Shown here: positions 50,838 through 60,900 of the stretch, piece after piece | How positions within the stretch are numbered: position 1 is the first letter of the stretch | Layout of the letters: every line of letters begins with the position of its first letter | Origin: Sphaerisporangium siamense | Lineage (GTDB): Bacteria > Actinomycetota > Actinomycetes > Streptosporangiales > Streptosporangiaceae | Reading direction: 5' to 3' | Length of the DNA stretch: 64,000 nucleotides | Assembly (NCBI RefSeq): GCF_014205275.1 | Contig: NZ_JACHND010000001.1 | Span: 3,286,001-3,350,000 of the forward strand | Notes under the pieces: model-generated | The model's database searches: none | The model's input: the letters and a program-made list of their open reading frames with translations, nothing else | What the model was told of the DNA's origin: nothing | Made by a program: the position numbers and the translations under genes

Positions 50838-52721
50838 ATGAGGCGTAGAGCCTTGATCGCGGCAGCCGCCGGCCTGGCCGTCGTGACGTCGGCGACACCG
50901 GCGACGTTCGCGGCGTCAGAGGCGTCCTCGGCGGCGAAGCCCCCGCCCGGCGTGACCGCCCGGCCCCTGTCCTCCGACCCGCTCCACCTGGCCACGCGGG
51001 CGGCGGACCAGGCCGTCGCCGGCGGGCTGGACGACCTGCGCAAGGGCGTCGACGAGGCATGGCATCGCACCAGGATCATCCCCGGCGCGGGCGGCCTCTA
51101 CTTCGCCGCCTACGAGCGCACCTACAAGGGCCTGCCCGTGATCGGCGGCGACGCGGTCGTGGTCGTCGACTCGGCCGGGCGCGTCCGCGAGACCATCTCG
51201 GCCTCCGGCCCCACCACCGGCGTGCCCACCACGGCCGCGGTGCCCGCCGCGGACGCCCTGGCCGCCGCCAGGACACGCCTGGACCGCGTGGACGACACCG
51301 CGGCCCCGCACCTGGTCGTGCTGGCCTACGGCCCCAAGGCCCGGCTCGCCTGGGAGGCCACGGTGGCGGGCGTCGCCGGCGGCAGGCCGAGCATCCGGCA
51401 CGTGTACGTGGACGCGCGCACCCGCGAGATCGCCGGATCCTACGACGACGTGCGCGCCGGCACCGGCACCGGCTACTACAACGGCCAGGTCACCATCCAG
51501 ACGGCCGGCACCGGCGGCTCGTACTCGATGACCGACCCCACCCGTCCCGGCATCAGATGCGGCGGCCAGAGCGGCGCGACCTACACCGGCTACGACGACA
51601 TCTGGGGCAACGGTCTCGGCACCAACCTGGAGACGGCCTGCGTGGACGTCCTGTACGGGGCGCAGCGCATGTGGGACATGCTGCGTAACTGGCTGGGCTT
51701 CAACGGCATCAACGGCTCCGGCGGCGGCCACCCCGCACGCGTCGGGCTGAACGACGTGAACGCGTACTGGAACGGCAGCTACGTCAACTTCGGCCACAGC
51801 TCGGACAACCAGCGTCAGATGACCTCGATGGACTTCGTGGCGCACGAGTACAGCCACGTCATCACCGGCTACTACACTCCCTACCCGTATCCGGAGGCGG
51901 AGGCGCTCGACGAGGGGGCCGGTGACATCTTCGGCGCTCTCACCGAGCACTACGCCAACAACCCCATGGACCCGCCGGACTACCAGGTCGGCGAGAAGGT
52001 CAACCTCGTCGGACAGGGGCCGGTCCGTTACATGTACAACCCCTCGCTGATGGGGGATCTGAACTGCTACACGCAGAACTCCAATGACATCTACGAGTTG
52101 GCCGGGCCGCTGAACCACTGGTTCTACCTGCTGGCCGAGGGCTCCACCCCCGGCGGCGGCAAGCCGTCCAGCCCGATCTGCTCCGGCGGCCCCTTCTCGG
52201 TCACGGGCGTCGGCATCCAGAAGGCCGGCAAGATCTTCATGGGCGGGCTGCTGCGGAGGACCTCCTTCTGGACCTACGCGAACGCCCGGGTCATGACCTT
52301 GCTCTCGGCCGTCGCGCTGTACGGCGCCGGCAGCCGAGAGTGCGCCTCCACCCGGGACGCGTGGACCGCCGTCGGCGTGCCGGCCCAGCTGAGCGAGCCC
52401 CGGTGCACCTTCGTGACGCCCGACTTCTCGCTGTCGCCTACCCCGAACTCCGGGGACGTCCAGCCGGGCGGCTCGGTCTCCGCCACGGTCACCACGCAGA
52501 CGACCGCGGGCGCCCCGCAGACGGTCGGCCTGGCCGCCTCCGGCCTGCCGAGCGGCGCGACCGCGACGTTCACCCCCGCGTCCGTCACCTCGGGAGGGTC
52601 CTCGTCCCTGACCATCGCCACCTCGGCGAGCACGCCCCAGGGCACCTACAGCGTAGTGATCAGGGGGACGGGCTCCACCGCCGCCCACACGGCGGTCTAC
52701 ACGTTGCGCGTCGTCGTCTGA
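50838..52721 (+). CDS. Secreted thermolysin-family (M4) metallopeptidase with Ig-like C-terminal domain
   Basis: 627 aa. Signal peptide 1-26 (cut near TFA-AS), FTP/PepSY-type propeptide about 35-205 (YERTYKGLPVIGGDAVVVVD is its hallmark), catalytic domain about 210-520: zinc motif HEYSH (336-340), third ligand Glu359 in LDEGAGDIFGAL, general His427 in LNHWFYLLAEG. Residues 528-627 form a bacterial Ig-like domain (VQPGGSVSATVTTQTTAGAPQTVGLAASGLPSGATATF) of a type also found in the two other M4 proteins. AAAGGA lies 8 bases before the ATG. An extracellular protease cleaving before hydrophobic residues, by family. Confidence 0.92.
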   Translation: MRRRALIAAAAGLAVVTSATPATFAASEASSAAKPPPGVTARPLSSDPLHLATRAADQAVAGGLDDLRKGVDEAWHRTRIIPGAGGLYFAAYERTYKGLPVIGGDAVVVVDSAGRVRETISASGPTTGVPTTAAVPAADALAAARTRLDRVDDTAAPHLVVLAYGPKARLAWEATVAGVAGGRPSIRHVYVDARTREIAGSYDDVRAGTGTGYYNGQVTIQTAGTGGSYSMTDPTRPGIRCGGQSGATYTGYDDIWGNGLGTNLETACVDVLYGAQRMWDMLRNWLGFNGINGSGGGHPARVGLNDVNAYWNGSYVNFGHSSDNQRQMTSMDFVAHEYSHVITGYYTPYPYPEAEALDEGAGDIFGALTEHYANNPMDPPDYQVGEKVNLVGQGPVRYMYNPSLMGDLNCYTQNSNDIYELAGPLNHWFYLLAEGSTPGGGKPSSPICSGGPFSVTGVGIQKAGKIFMGGLLRRTSFWTYANARVMTLLSAVALYGAGSRECASTRDAWTAVGVPAQLSEPRCTFVTPDFSLSPTPNSGDVQPGGSVSATVTTQTTAGAPQTVGLAASGLPSGATATFTPASVTSGGSSSLTIATSASTPQGTYSVVIRGTGSTAAHTAVYTLRVVV

Positions 52722-52742
52722 CCGAGGGGCGCCGGGCGGGCC

Positions 52743-53300
52743 TCAGTGGCCCAGCGTGACCTTGAGCAGCGCGATCGCGGCGGCCGCCACGGCGAGCGCC
52801 ACCCCGGCGAGCAGCGTGCGCGCCGACGCCCGGCTCGACCGTAACCGCTCCACGATGAGCCCGATCAACGCCAGGCGCAGGAGCAGGTAGGCGTCGGAGG
52901 CGACGATGGCCGTCATCCCGGGCAGCCAGCCGGCCCAGGCCGCGGCCATGAGCAGGCACGGGACGAAGGCCGTCGTCGCGATCGGCCCCGCGTCGCGCAG
53001 CTCGTGCCGTATCACGGCACGGGTCGGCCGGTCGTCGGTGCGGGCGTTGTGGCCGATCAGCTCGGCGAACACGTGCGCGAGGAACGTCGAGAACGCCACG
53101 CCGGACACCAGCTGTAACGCGTGCCCGTGCGTCACGTCGTCCCGCGTCATCGGCACGATCGCGGCGAAGATGATGATGTTGCCGTACACGTAGGCGGAGA
53201 TCCGCGCGGCGGCCTGCTCTCGCGTCAGTGCCTTGCTCGCGCGGTAGTGGACGACCCGCTCCCGCCAGGTGCGACCACGAGGGCTCCTGAGGCTGCTCAC
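52743..53300 (-). CDS. Membrane protein, about five helices, unknown
   Basis: 185 aa from GTG 53300; longer starts up to 53354 are possible. After a basic N-terminus (RSPRGRTWRERVVHYRASKALTREQAAARISAYVYGN) come hydrophobic segments IIIFAAIVPM, LVSGVAFSTFLAHVFAELIG, IATTAFVPCLLMAAAWAGWLPG, YLLLRLALIGLIV and LLAGVALAVAAAAIALLKV. The spacing is somewhat like VIT/CCC1-type proteins, but I cannot support that. Convergent with the M4 gene. Confidence 0.6.
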   Translation of the reverse strand: MSSLRSPRGRTWRERVVHYRASKALTREQAAARISAYVYGNIIIFAAIVPMTRDDVTHGHALQLVSGVAFSTFLAHVFAELIGHNARTDDRPTRAVIRHELRDAGPIATTAFVPCLLMAAAWAGWLPGMTAIVASDAYLLLRLALIGLIVERLRSSRASARTLLAGVALAVAAAAIALLKVTLGH

Positions 53301-53419
53301 CCACGTAACCCTAATGTGACCTGGTAGCGCCTCTTTCGTGACCATCCCGCTCAACGGGTTACGGTGATCACATGAGCGATCCGGATCCGTCCTTCATCGC
53401 CGGGGTCGTGCTGCCCGCT

Positions 53420-53536
53420 TCAGCAGCAGTGGGCCTGGTCCGCGGCGGCGGGGGCGGCGGTCACGCCGGCGATGACGGTGGCGGCGCCGACGGAGATGAG
53501 GGCGGCCAGGAGGGCTGTGGCGATACGACGACGCAT
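53420..53536 (-). CDS. Tiny secreted peptide precursor, 38 codons
   Basis: ATG 53536 is preceded by AAAGGAG with a 6-base gap, an excellent ribosome site. The product MRRRIATALLAALISVGA... is almost all signal peptide (h-region to about 27, APAAA cut site), leaving only D-Q-A-H-C-C after a cut at AAA. The stop follows immediately. It is either a peptide signal or metallophore-like peptide, or a secreted protein gene truncated by a stop. Divergent from the epimerase gene, about 1 kb from an XRE-TPR regulator. Confidence 0.65.
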   Translation of the reverse strand: MRRRIATALLAALISVGAATVIAGVTAAPAAADQAHCC

Positions 53537-53719
53537 GGGAACTCCTTTGACAGTTGGCAATTGATCATGCAAAAGCGTAGGGGGCGGACGTAGGTCTCGC
53601 CAGGCCCAAATCGTTCCGCTTTTCGATACGAGGCATCGGCGAACGGCGTATGAATGTCATGTCCGAGGACGTGAATCCGTGGCCGTCGCGATACGCCTGA
53701 TCGCATATGGTGACCGGCC

Positions 53720-54538
53720 ATGAGATTCCTTGTCGTCGGTGGTAGCGGTTTTCTCGGCAGCGAATTGACCCGGCGGTTGTCGGCAGCCGGACATGAGGTG
53801 GCCGCGACGTACCTGACCGGGTCGGGAGGGGCGCCGGGGGTCGAGTGGCTGCGGCTCGATGTGCGCGGACGAGAAGACGTCGGCGCGTTGGTCGGCGCAT
53901 TTCGCCCAGAAGTGGTCATCAACGCCGCATACCGGCAGGCGGATTGGGCGACGACCGCGAACGGCGCCGTGAACGTGGCCCTCGCCGCCGCCGCGGCGGA
54001 CGCGCGTCTGGTTCACGTGTCCAGCGACGCGGTCTTTTCCGGAGCCGCCATTCACTACGACGAGACGTGCGACCCTGACCCGATCACCCCGTATGGTGCG
54101 GCCAAAGCCGCCGCCGAGACAGCCATCACCGCGATCGCGCCGACCGCGGTCATCGCCCGGACATCGCTGATCGTCGGCGACGGCGATTCTTCGCACGAGG
54201 CGTTCGTGCGTTCACTGGCGACCGGCAGGGCGAGTGGAATGCTGTTCACGGATGAGGTGCGATGCCCGGTCCATGTCGCCGATCTCGCCGCGGCGCTCAT
54301 CGAACTCGCCGCATCCGACTATCACGGCGTCCACCATGTCGCCGGAAGCGACGCGGTGACCCGATACGAGCTGGGATCGCTCATCGCCCGACGTGATGGC
54401 CTCGACCCGGACCGTTTGCCTTCAGGCCGGCGAGCGGACACCGGCACGCCCCGCCCGTTGGACGTCCGTTTGGAGTGCGCGGTGACCCAACGGCGGCTCA
54501 GGACCAGACTGCGCGGCGCGCGGCAGTTCCTGGCGTGA
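53720..54538 (+). CDS. RmlD-like NAD(P)-dependent sugar epimerase/reductase family protein
   Basis: 272 aa. MRFLVVGGSGFLGSELTRRLSAAGHEVAATYLTG is the Rossmann start (G-x-x-G-x-x-G); VVINAAYRQADW, LVHVSSDAVFSG and the catalytic PYGAAKAAAE (Tyr/Lys pair) follow the dTDP-4-dehydrorhamnose reductase (RmlD) pattern; CPVHVADLAAALIELA and VHHVAGSDAVTRYELG complete the family. Other rhamnose genes are absent, so the substrate is unknown. G+C is a little lower than its neighbours. Confidence 0.82.
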   Translation: MRFLVVGGSGFLGSELTRRLSAAGHEVAATYLTGSGGAPGVEWLRLDVRGREDVGALVGAFRPEVVINAAYRQADWATTANGAVNVALAAAAADARLVHVSSDAVFSGAAIHYDETCDPDPITPYGAAKAAAETAITAIAPTAVIARTSLIVGDGDSSHEAFVRSLATGRASGMLFTDEVRCPVHVADLAAALIELAASDYHGVHHVAGSDAVTRYELGSLIARRDGLDPDRLPSGRRADTGTPRPLDVRLECAVTQRRLRTRLRGARQFLA

Positions 54539-54570
54539 GCTTCACCGGCAAGCCCCCGCTCAAGGAGGGG

Positions 54571-55860
54571 TCACTCCGCGTGGAGGATGCGTTCCAGGTG
54601 GAGGAGGCCGGATTTGAGGGCTTCGGCGGCGTCGGACAGGCGGTTTCGGGCGGTGAGGAGGTCGCCGAGGGCGCCGACGGCCCTGGCGAGCTCGTGGCGG
54701 GCGTTGCGGCGCGCGGCCAGGGTCACGGCGTCCCGGAGCCGGGTCTCGGCCTCGACCTCGTCTCCTTGGTCGAGCGCCACCAGTCCCAGCTCCCGGTACG
54801 CGCGCACGACGTACAGCGGCGGCGCACCGGCCGGATCGGCCAGGGGATGGGGGTGGTCGGTGAGGGACTCCAGGAGCAGGGCGCGCGCGGCGGCGTGGTG
54901 ACCCTGGCGGCGGTGGACCTCGGCCAGGTCCACGCACACGTCCAGCGCTTCCTCGGCGTCGCCGTACACCTGGCGGGCGCGGGTGAGGTCGGCGGCGGCG
55001 GACGAGAGGTCGCCGGTGGTCCTGAGACGGCGCCCCCGGGCGCGGAAGCAGGCCGCCAGCGCCGGGAGCAGCGCCGCCCGCCGGTACGCCGACCGTGCCT
55101 GGCCGAGCGCGACGGCGGCGTCCGTGACGCGGCGGGCGGCCAGCAGGGCCCGCGCGGCGGCGAGGTGGCCCGCGCCGACGGCGACGGGGTCGCCGGGACC
55201 GGCCAGCGCGAGGGCCTCGCCGGCGGCCTCGGCGGCACGGTCGTCCGCCCCGGCCTGGAGGTATCGGGCGGCCAGGCTGCTGTGCACGGCGTAGCGCGCG
55301 TCGGGGTCGAGGTGGCCGCCCGCGCTCAGTTCCTCGCGGGCCTTCTCCAGCAGGTGGATGGCGTACTCGGTGGTGGCCTGGTCCGCCCGGGCCAGGACGA
55401 GCGGAATGCGATCGGGGAGCGGCTCCCCGGCGAGAAGGCGCGCCGCGGTGTCCAGACGCCGAAGCCGGTCCGCCTGGTCAGTGAGGCGCCCGGCGGGGGA
55501 ATCGGTTCTGAGGTTCAGGGAGGCGAGGAGGGCCCAGGCTTGGCGGCGGGGGTCGCCGACGGCGGCGGCGTTCTGGGCGACCGTGGCGAAACCGGTGCCG
55601 GTCGCCATGGCTTCGACCAGGGCGAACTCCAGCTCGATGGCCGGGTCCACCGGCCGGCCGAGGGCCAGTTCGTCCTCGCTGACCCCGAGCCGTGCCGCGA
55701 AGTGCCGCAACGCGTCGCCCGACGGCGTACGGCGGCCGCTCTCGACGGACGAGACGTATCCGGCGGTGTAGTTCGGCTCGGCCAGGTCGCGCTGGGTGAG
55801 GCCGCGGGCGGTCCGCAGACGGTGGACGCGCCTGCCGACGTCCTCGTGCGCGTCGTCCAT
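54571..55860 (-). CDS. XRE-family regulator with TPR domain
   Basis: 429 aa from ATG 55860 (GGGAGGCGG upstream). Helix-turn-helix at about 8-65 (VGRRVHRLRTARGLTQRDLAEPNYTAGYVSSVESGRRTPSGDALRHFAARLGVSEDELALGRP), then about 350 residues of TPR-like helical pairs. The HTH is close in sequence to the second HTH of the MerR-XRE-TPR protein at 61730-63670, so the two are paralogues flanking the two coregulated protease genes. The design is that of RRNPP-like receptors, in which the TPR part binds a peptide; ligand here unknown. Confidence 0.82.
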   Translation of the reverse strand: MDDAHEDVGRRVHRLRTARGLTQRDLAEPNYTAGYVSSVESGRRTPSGDALRHFAARLGVSEDELALGRPVDPAIELEFALVEAMATGTGFATVAQNAAAVGDPRRQAWALLASLNLRTDSPAGRLTDQADRLRRLDTAARLLAGEPLPDRIPLVLARADQATTEYAIHLLEKAREELSAGGHLDPDARYAVHSSLAARYLQAGADDRAAEAAGEALALAGPGDPVAVGAGHLAAARALLAARRVTDAAVALGQARSAYRRAALLPALAACFRARGRRLRTTGDLSSAAADLTRARQVYGDAEEALDVCVDLAEVHRRQGHHAAARALLLESLTDHPHPLADPAGAPPLYVVRAYRELGLVALDQGDEVEAETRLRDAVTLAARRNARHELARAVGALGDLLTARNRLSDAAEALKSGLLHLERILHAE

Positions 55861-56012
55861 CCGGCCGCCTCCCTTCACCCGCCATGTGCCGCCGGCGATG
55901 GTCGGCCGTCGTGTCATGGTGACAGATCCCGCCGCCTCCGGGATTCCGCGTGCGTGATCCCGGAGGCGGCGCTTCAGTACGGACCCGTCAGGTCAGAGAG
56001 GAAGGGGCAGGG

Positions 56013-57476
56013 TCAACGGGAGGAGGGGGTGGGGGTCGGGAGGCTCTGGACGGTGAGGGTGTAGGTGGCCGAGTGGGTGGGGTCGCCGGTGGCGTTGCCC
56101 GTGCCGGTGACGGTCACCGTGTAGGTCCCCGCCGGGGTGGCGATCGTGGGCGTGAGGACCAGCGTCGACTGCCCGCCGGAGGTGACCGCGGAGGGGCTGA
56201 AGCTCGCGGTGGTCCCCGGCGGCAGGCCCGAGGCCGTCAGGGTGACGGTCTGCGGGGTTCCCGTGGTGGCACTGGTGTACACGGTGGAGGACACCGTCTG
56301 CCCCGGCAGCGCGTTGCCGGAGCTCGGGTTGAGCGCGAGCGAGAAGTCCGGCGGGTCGATGACGATCCCGCAGACCGGCTCGTTGACGCCCGCGGGGACG
56401 TTGACGGCGGTCCACGCGGCCTTCACGGCCTCGCACTCGGTGCCGCGGCCGTACAGCGCGATGGCCGCGGAGACGGAGGCGGCCCGGGCGCCGGTGTACT
56501 TCCACCCGGACGTCTTGCGCAGCAGCGTGCCCATGAAGATCTTGCCGGCCTTCTGGATGCCGATGCCGGTCAGCGAGGACGGGCCGGTGCAGACCGGGCT
56601 GTTCGGCTTGCCGCCGCCGGGGTTGGTGCCCTCGGCGAGCAGGTAGAACCAGTGGTTCTGCGGACCGGCCGCCTGGTGCACCTCGCTGCGCGGGACGGAG
56701 GCCGAGAAGCAGTTGGGGTCGCCGTTCAGCGAGGGGTTGTACATGTACCGCAGCGGGCCGTTGCCGTTGAGGTTCAGTTCCTCGCCGACGGTGTAGTCCG
56801 GCGGGTCGTTCGGGTTGTTGGCGAAGGCCTCGGTCAGCGCGCCGAAGATGTCGCCGGCGGACTCGGCGAGGCCGCCGGTCTCGATTCCGGAGCCCGTGCC
56901 GCCCGGGGTGGTGTCGAAGATCGCGTGGCCGTACTCGTGGGCCACCATGTCGAGCGTGCCGTAGTGGGGGCGCCCGGGCTGTTTGGGGCCGACGGCCAGG
57001 TAGGAGCCGGTCCAGGACGGGGGGCCGTCCGTCACGCCGACGCGCGCCGGGTAGCCGGTGCCCTGGCCGTTGATGCCGCTGCGGCCCAGCCAGTAGCGCA
57101 GCATGTCCCATTCCTTCTGCGCCGCGTACAGCACGTCGACGCAGGCGGTCTCCAGATTGCCGGCCGAGCCGTTGCCCCAGTCGTTGATGCTCTTGGTGAA
57201 GGGCCTGCCGTCCGGCCCGCCGCATGCGAGGCCGGGGCGGTTCGGGTCCTTCATGACGTAGAGCTTGCCCTGGCGGCTGGTGTCGATGGTGACGTGGCCG
57301 TTGTAGTAGCCGTGGCCGTTGGCCGGGGGGATGGCGGCGCTCTGCGCGGCGGGCGCGGCCGGTCGGACGCTGGACGCGGCGGACGCGGCGGACGCCGGCA
57401 CCGTCAGTGTGGCGGCGACCACGGCGGCGCTCACGGCCAGCGCGGGTAAGACCTTGGTCTTGGTGGGGGGTGTCAC
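56013..57476 (-). CDS. Secreted M4 metallopeptidase without the usual propeptide
   Basis: 487 aa, GTG start 7 bases after AGGAAGGA. Signal peptide 1-35, then a short linker, and the catalytic domain starts at about residue 54 (NGHGYYNGHVTIDT). The roughly 170-residue FTP/PepSY propeptide seen in the other two M4 proteins here is absent. Zinc motif HEYGH (180-184), third ligand Glu205 (LAESAGDIFGAL), His in QNHWFYLLAEG are intact. Ig-like domain from about 380 to the end. Foldase help may come from the neighbour's propeptide in trans (inference). Confidence 0.9.
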   Translation of the reverse strand: MTPPTKTKVLPALAVSAAVVAATLTVPASAASAASSVRPAAPAAQSAAIPPANGHGYYNGHVTIDTSRQGKLYVMKDPNRPGLACGGPDGRPFTKSINDWGNGSAGNLETACVDVLYAAQKEWDMLRYWLGRSGINGQGTGYPARVGVTDGPPSWTGSYLAVGPKQPGRPHYGTLDMVAHEYGHAIFDTTPGGTGSGIETGGLAESAGDIFGALTEAFANNPNDPPDYTVGEELNLNGNGPLRYMYNPSLNGDPNCFSASVPRSEVHQAAGPQNHWFYLLAEGTNPGGGKPNSPVCTGPSSLTGIGIQKAGKIFMGTLLRKTSGWKYTGARAASVSAAIALYGRGTECEAVKAAWTAVNVPAGVNEPVCGIVIDPPDFSLALNPSSGNALPGQTVSSTVYTSATTGTPQTVTLTASGLPPGTTASFSPSAVTSGGQSTLVLTPTIATPAGTYTVTVTGTGNATGDPTHSATYTLTVQSLPTPTPSSR

Positions 57477-57991
57477 GCGCTTCCTTCCTGCGGTGCCCCT
57501 CCTGGCCCGGGATCTCGGGCACGAAGCGACGCGCGCCCGAGACTGCGCTCGGAGGCGGGCACCGGATCAAAGGGCTGGGGAGATGCGGGCCCATCACGCG
57601 GAACGGGAGCCCGGTCATGCTCGACCGCGGCGTGGGGCGTCGCTCCGATGTCTCTTGGTGCTTCACTCAAGTTGCATCGCCCGCAGGACGGAAGCTAAAT
57701 GCGTCCGATAAATCCGTCAAGACGCGAAATTTCATGCTATTGACCTGGGCGTTGCCGGTGTCTACGGCGACATTCTCCGGCGGGCCCGTAAAAGGCCGAC
57801 CCGGCCGACCGCATCCCCACGCAGGCCGAGGCCCCGCGCCCCGCTCAGGGGGGCGAGGGCTCGGAGCCTCGGCGAGATCGGCCGGACCGGCCCGCCCCGT
57901 CGCCCGCGCATCGGCGGCGACGGGGAACCTGGCCACGCGACCGGCCGGCGCCACCCCGGAGTCCAGAGGCGGCGCCGCCCGGAGGCGTGGG
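57477..57991. other. Promoter and long leader of the middle M4 gene
   Basis: 515 bases between the two minus-strand M4 genes. The part from 57477 to 57740 closely parallels the region 61451-61712 before the other M4 gene, including promoter and leader. The rest (57741-57991) is GC-rich and empty. Confidence 0.6.
57692..57733 (-). promoter_or_regulatory. Promoter with GAAATTTC palindrome, M4 gene at 57476
   Basis: Read on the minus strand: ATGAAATTTCGCGTC, -35 box TTGACG (57715-57720), 17-base spacer, -10 box TAGCTT (57692-57697). The 8-base palindrome GAAATTTC (57726-57733) abuts the -35 box. The leader to the GTG is about 210 bases. Confidence 0.65.
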
Positions 57992-60900
57992 TCAGAGTGC
58001 GATGCTCCAGGTGTCGAGGGTGCCGGTGTTGCCGTCCTGGAGGTTGTCCATGACCAGCAGGTACCAGGAGCCGCTCGCCGGGAAGTCCGCCGGGACGTCG
58101 AAGGAGCGCGGCCCGGACCACGGGGTGCAGCTACCGAACTCCATGTCCTTGACCGGGATGAACTCCGAGCCGCCCGGAGGCAGCAGCCACACGCTCAGGC
58201 TCTCCGAGCACGGGTGGTTCACGGTGGCCGTCACCTTCACCGGGGAGGCGGCCTGCCCGGTCGCCGTCGACTCGACCGGGCTGAACGCGTACCCGTTGTC
58301 GGTGATCGCGAAGTCGGCGTCGTTGGTGAAGACGCGGTCCCCGCCCACGCCGCTGACCGTGAGGCCGAACGTCGCCGTCCGGGTGCCGGTCTCGCCCGCG
58401 CCGGTGACGGTCACGATGTAGCTTCCGGCCGGGGTGGTGGAGGAGGTGGACACGGTCAGCGTGGCCGAACCGCCCGAACCGACCTGGGACGGGCTGACGC
58501 CGACCGACGGGCCGGACGGGCTCACGCTCGCCGACAGGTTCACCGTCTGGGCGTCGCCCGCGGTGGTCGTGGTGGAGACCGTCGCGGTGGCCTGCTGCCC
58601 CGCCCGCACGGTGCCCGAGGACGGGTTCACCGACACCGCGAAGTCCCGGTCACCGGTCGGGCTCGGGGACGGGGAGGGGCCCGGGTCGTCGCCGACGGCC
58701 TGCTTCCAGATCGCGTAGGCGGCGGCGTCGGAGGCCCGGTCGAGCACGGTGTCGTTGATGTTGGTGGTGGTGTCGCAGGCCTGGTGGTAGCAGGAGTCGA
58801 ACGCCCGGTTGGCCGTGCCGCCCCACTTGGTGGCCTGCGCGGAGGTCTTGGTGGCGCTCGCGCCCGCCGCGACGCCCGAGGTGGCGATGCCCGCGTTGCG
58901 GAACGAGGCGTCGTCGGAGCGGTCGGCGCCCTCGGTGTTCTCCTCCGGTTGCAGGTTGAGTGCGGTGTAGAACGCCTTCAGCTCCGTCGCGGCGGCGGTG
59001 TTGATGTTGTTGATGAAGTAGCCGCCGTTCGGCGACCCGACCATGTCGTAGTTGAAGTACACCTTGATCTTGCTCCGCTCGGTGGAGCTGAGCGCGTTGA
59101 CGTAGGACTTCGAGCCGTTGAGGCCCTGCTCCTCGTCGGTCCACCAGCCGAAGCGCACGTGCTTGAGCATGGCCGGGTTCTTGGCGGCCAGGGTCAGCGC
59201 GACCTCCAGCAGGGCGGCCGAGCCGGAGGCGTTGTCGTTGACGCCGGGCCCGGCCTGGACGCTGTCGAGGTGCGCGCCGGACATGACGACCTGGTTGGCG
59301 TCGCCGCCGGGCCAGTCGGCGATCAGGTTCGGACCGGCGCCGGCGGTGCATCCGGTGCAGTTGTTGCGGGTGACGGTGTAGCCGGCCTCACTCAGCAGAT
59401 GCTCGACGTAGAGCACCGACTGCGAGTAGCCGGCGCTGGTGGAGCGGCGGTTGCCGCCATTGACGGACGCGATCGTCTGGAACTGCTGCAGGTGACGCTT
59501 GACGTTGTCCAGGCTGATGTCCGGCGGGGGGGTGCCCGGGCCGGGGCCGTTGGCGACCGTCAGCGCGTAGGACGCGGTGTGGGACGGGCTGCCGGTGCCG
59601 TTGCCCCTGCCGGTGACGGTCACCGTGTAGGAGCCGATGGGCGTGTTCGACGAGGTCGAGATGGTCAGCGTCGAGGAGCCGCCCGAGGTGACCGAGGCGG
59701 GGCTGAAGCTCGCGGTGGCGCCTGACGGCAACCCCGAGGCCGTCAGGGAGACCGTCTGCGCGGTGCCCACGGTGGTCTGGGTGGCGACGGTGGTGGTGGC
59801 CTGCCGTCCCGGCTGGACGCTGCCGGACGGCGGGTTCAGCGTCAGGGAGAAGTCCTGGTCGGCGGGGCCTGCCTGGCAGGACGGCTCGCCCGCGCCCGCC
59901 GGCACGCTGACCGCGCTCCAGGCGGCCTTGACCGTGACGCACTCGGTGCCGTTGCCGTACAACTCGACCGCCGCGGCGATCGAGGCGGACCGGACGGTGG
60001 CGTGCCGCCAGGTCGAGCCCTTGCGCATCAGCGCGCCCATGAAGATCTTTCCGGCCTTCTGGACGCCGATGCCGGTCACCGCGCCGCCCGAGCACACCGG
60101 GCTGCTCGGCTTGCCGCCGCCGGGGGCGCTTCCCTCGGCCAGCAGGTAGAACCAGTGGTTCTGCGGGCCCGCCGCCGCGTGCACCTCGGTGTTGGGGATC
60201 GAGGAGGAATAGCAGTTGGGGTCCCGGTTCACCAGCGACGGGTTGTACATGTTGCGGATCGGGCCGTTGCCGGACAGGTTCACCATCTCGCCGACGGTGT
60301 AGTCGGGAGTGTCCTTGGCGTTGTTCGCGTACGCCTCGGTCAGCGCGCCGAAGATGTCGCCGGTGGACTCGTTGAGGCCGCCGCGCTCGTTGTCGTTCTG
60401 CGAGCCCGCGCCGCCGGGAGTGTCCTGGAAGACGCCATGGCCGTACTCGTGGGCGACCACGTCGATCGAGGTGAGCTGTTTGTTGCCGGCCTGGTTGCGG
60501 CCGAAGCTGGTGTAGCTCCCGTAGAAGAAGGCGTTGACCTCCTGCAGGCCGACCCTCGCGGGGTAGGTCCTGCCCGAGCCGTTGACGCCGTTGCGGTTCA
60601 GCCAGTCCTTGAGCATGTCCCACTCGCGCTGCGCGGCGTACATGACGTCCACGCACGCGGTCTCCAGGTCGGTGCCCGAGCCGTTGCCCCAGGTGTCGCT
60701 GCTCTTGGTGTACGCACCGCCGCTCTGGCCGCCGCAGGACAGGCCGGGACGGTTGGGGTCGGTCAGCGTGTACGAGGTGCCGGAACGGCCGGTGTCGATG
60801 GTGACCTGGCCGTTGTGGTTGCCGTTCCCGGTCCCCGCCCACACCGATTCGGAGGAGTCGGCGTACTTGCCGGTGCGGGCGTCGACGTACACCTGCTGGG

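Noticed and set aside
53372..53593. Plus-strand frame of 73 codons
   Set aside because: Gly/Asp-rich antisense of the secreted peptide gene, which has a better start and signal peptide.
57407..59725. A 772-codon plus-strand open frame across the proteases
   Set aside because: It is antisense to two M4 genes with intact catalytic motifs, is made of low-complexity G/R/A/V-rich sequence and has no ribosome site. It is a by-product of high G+C.
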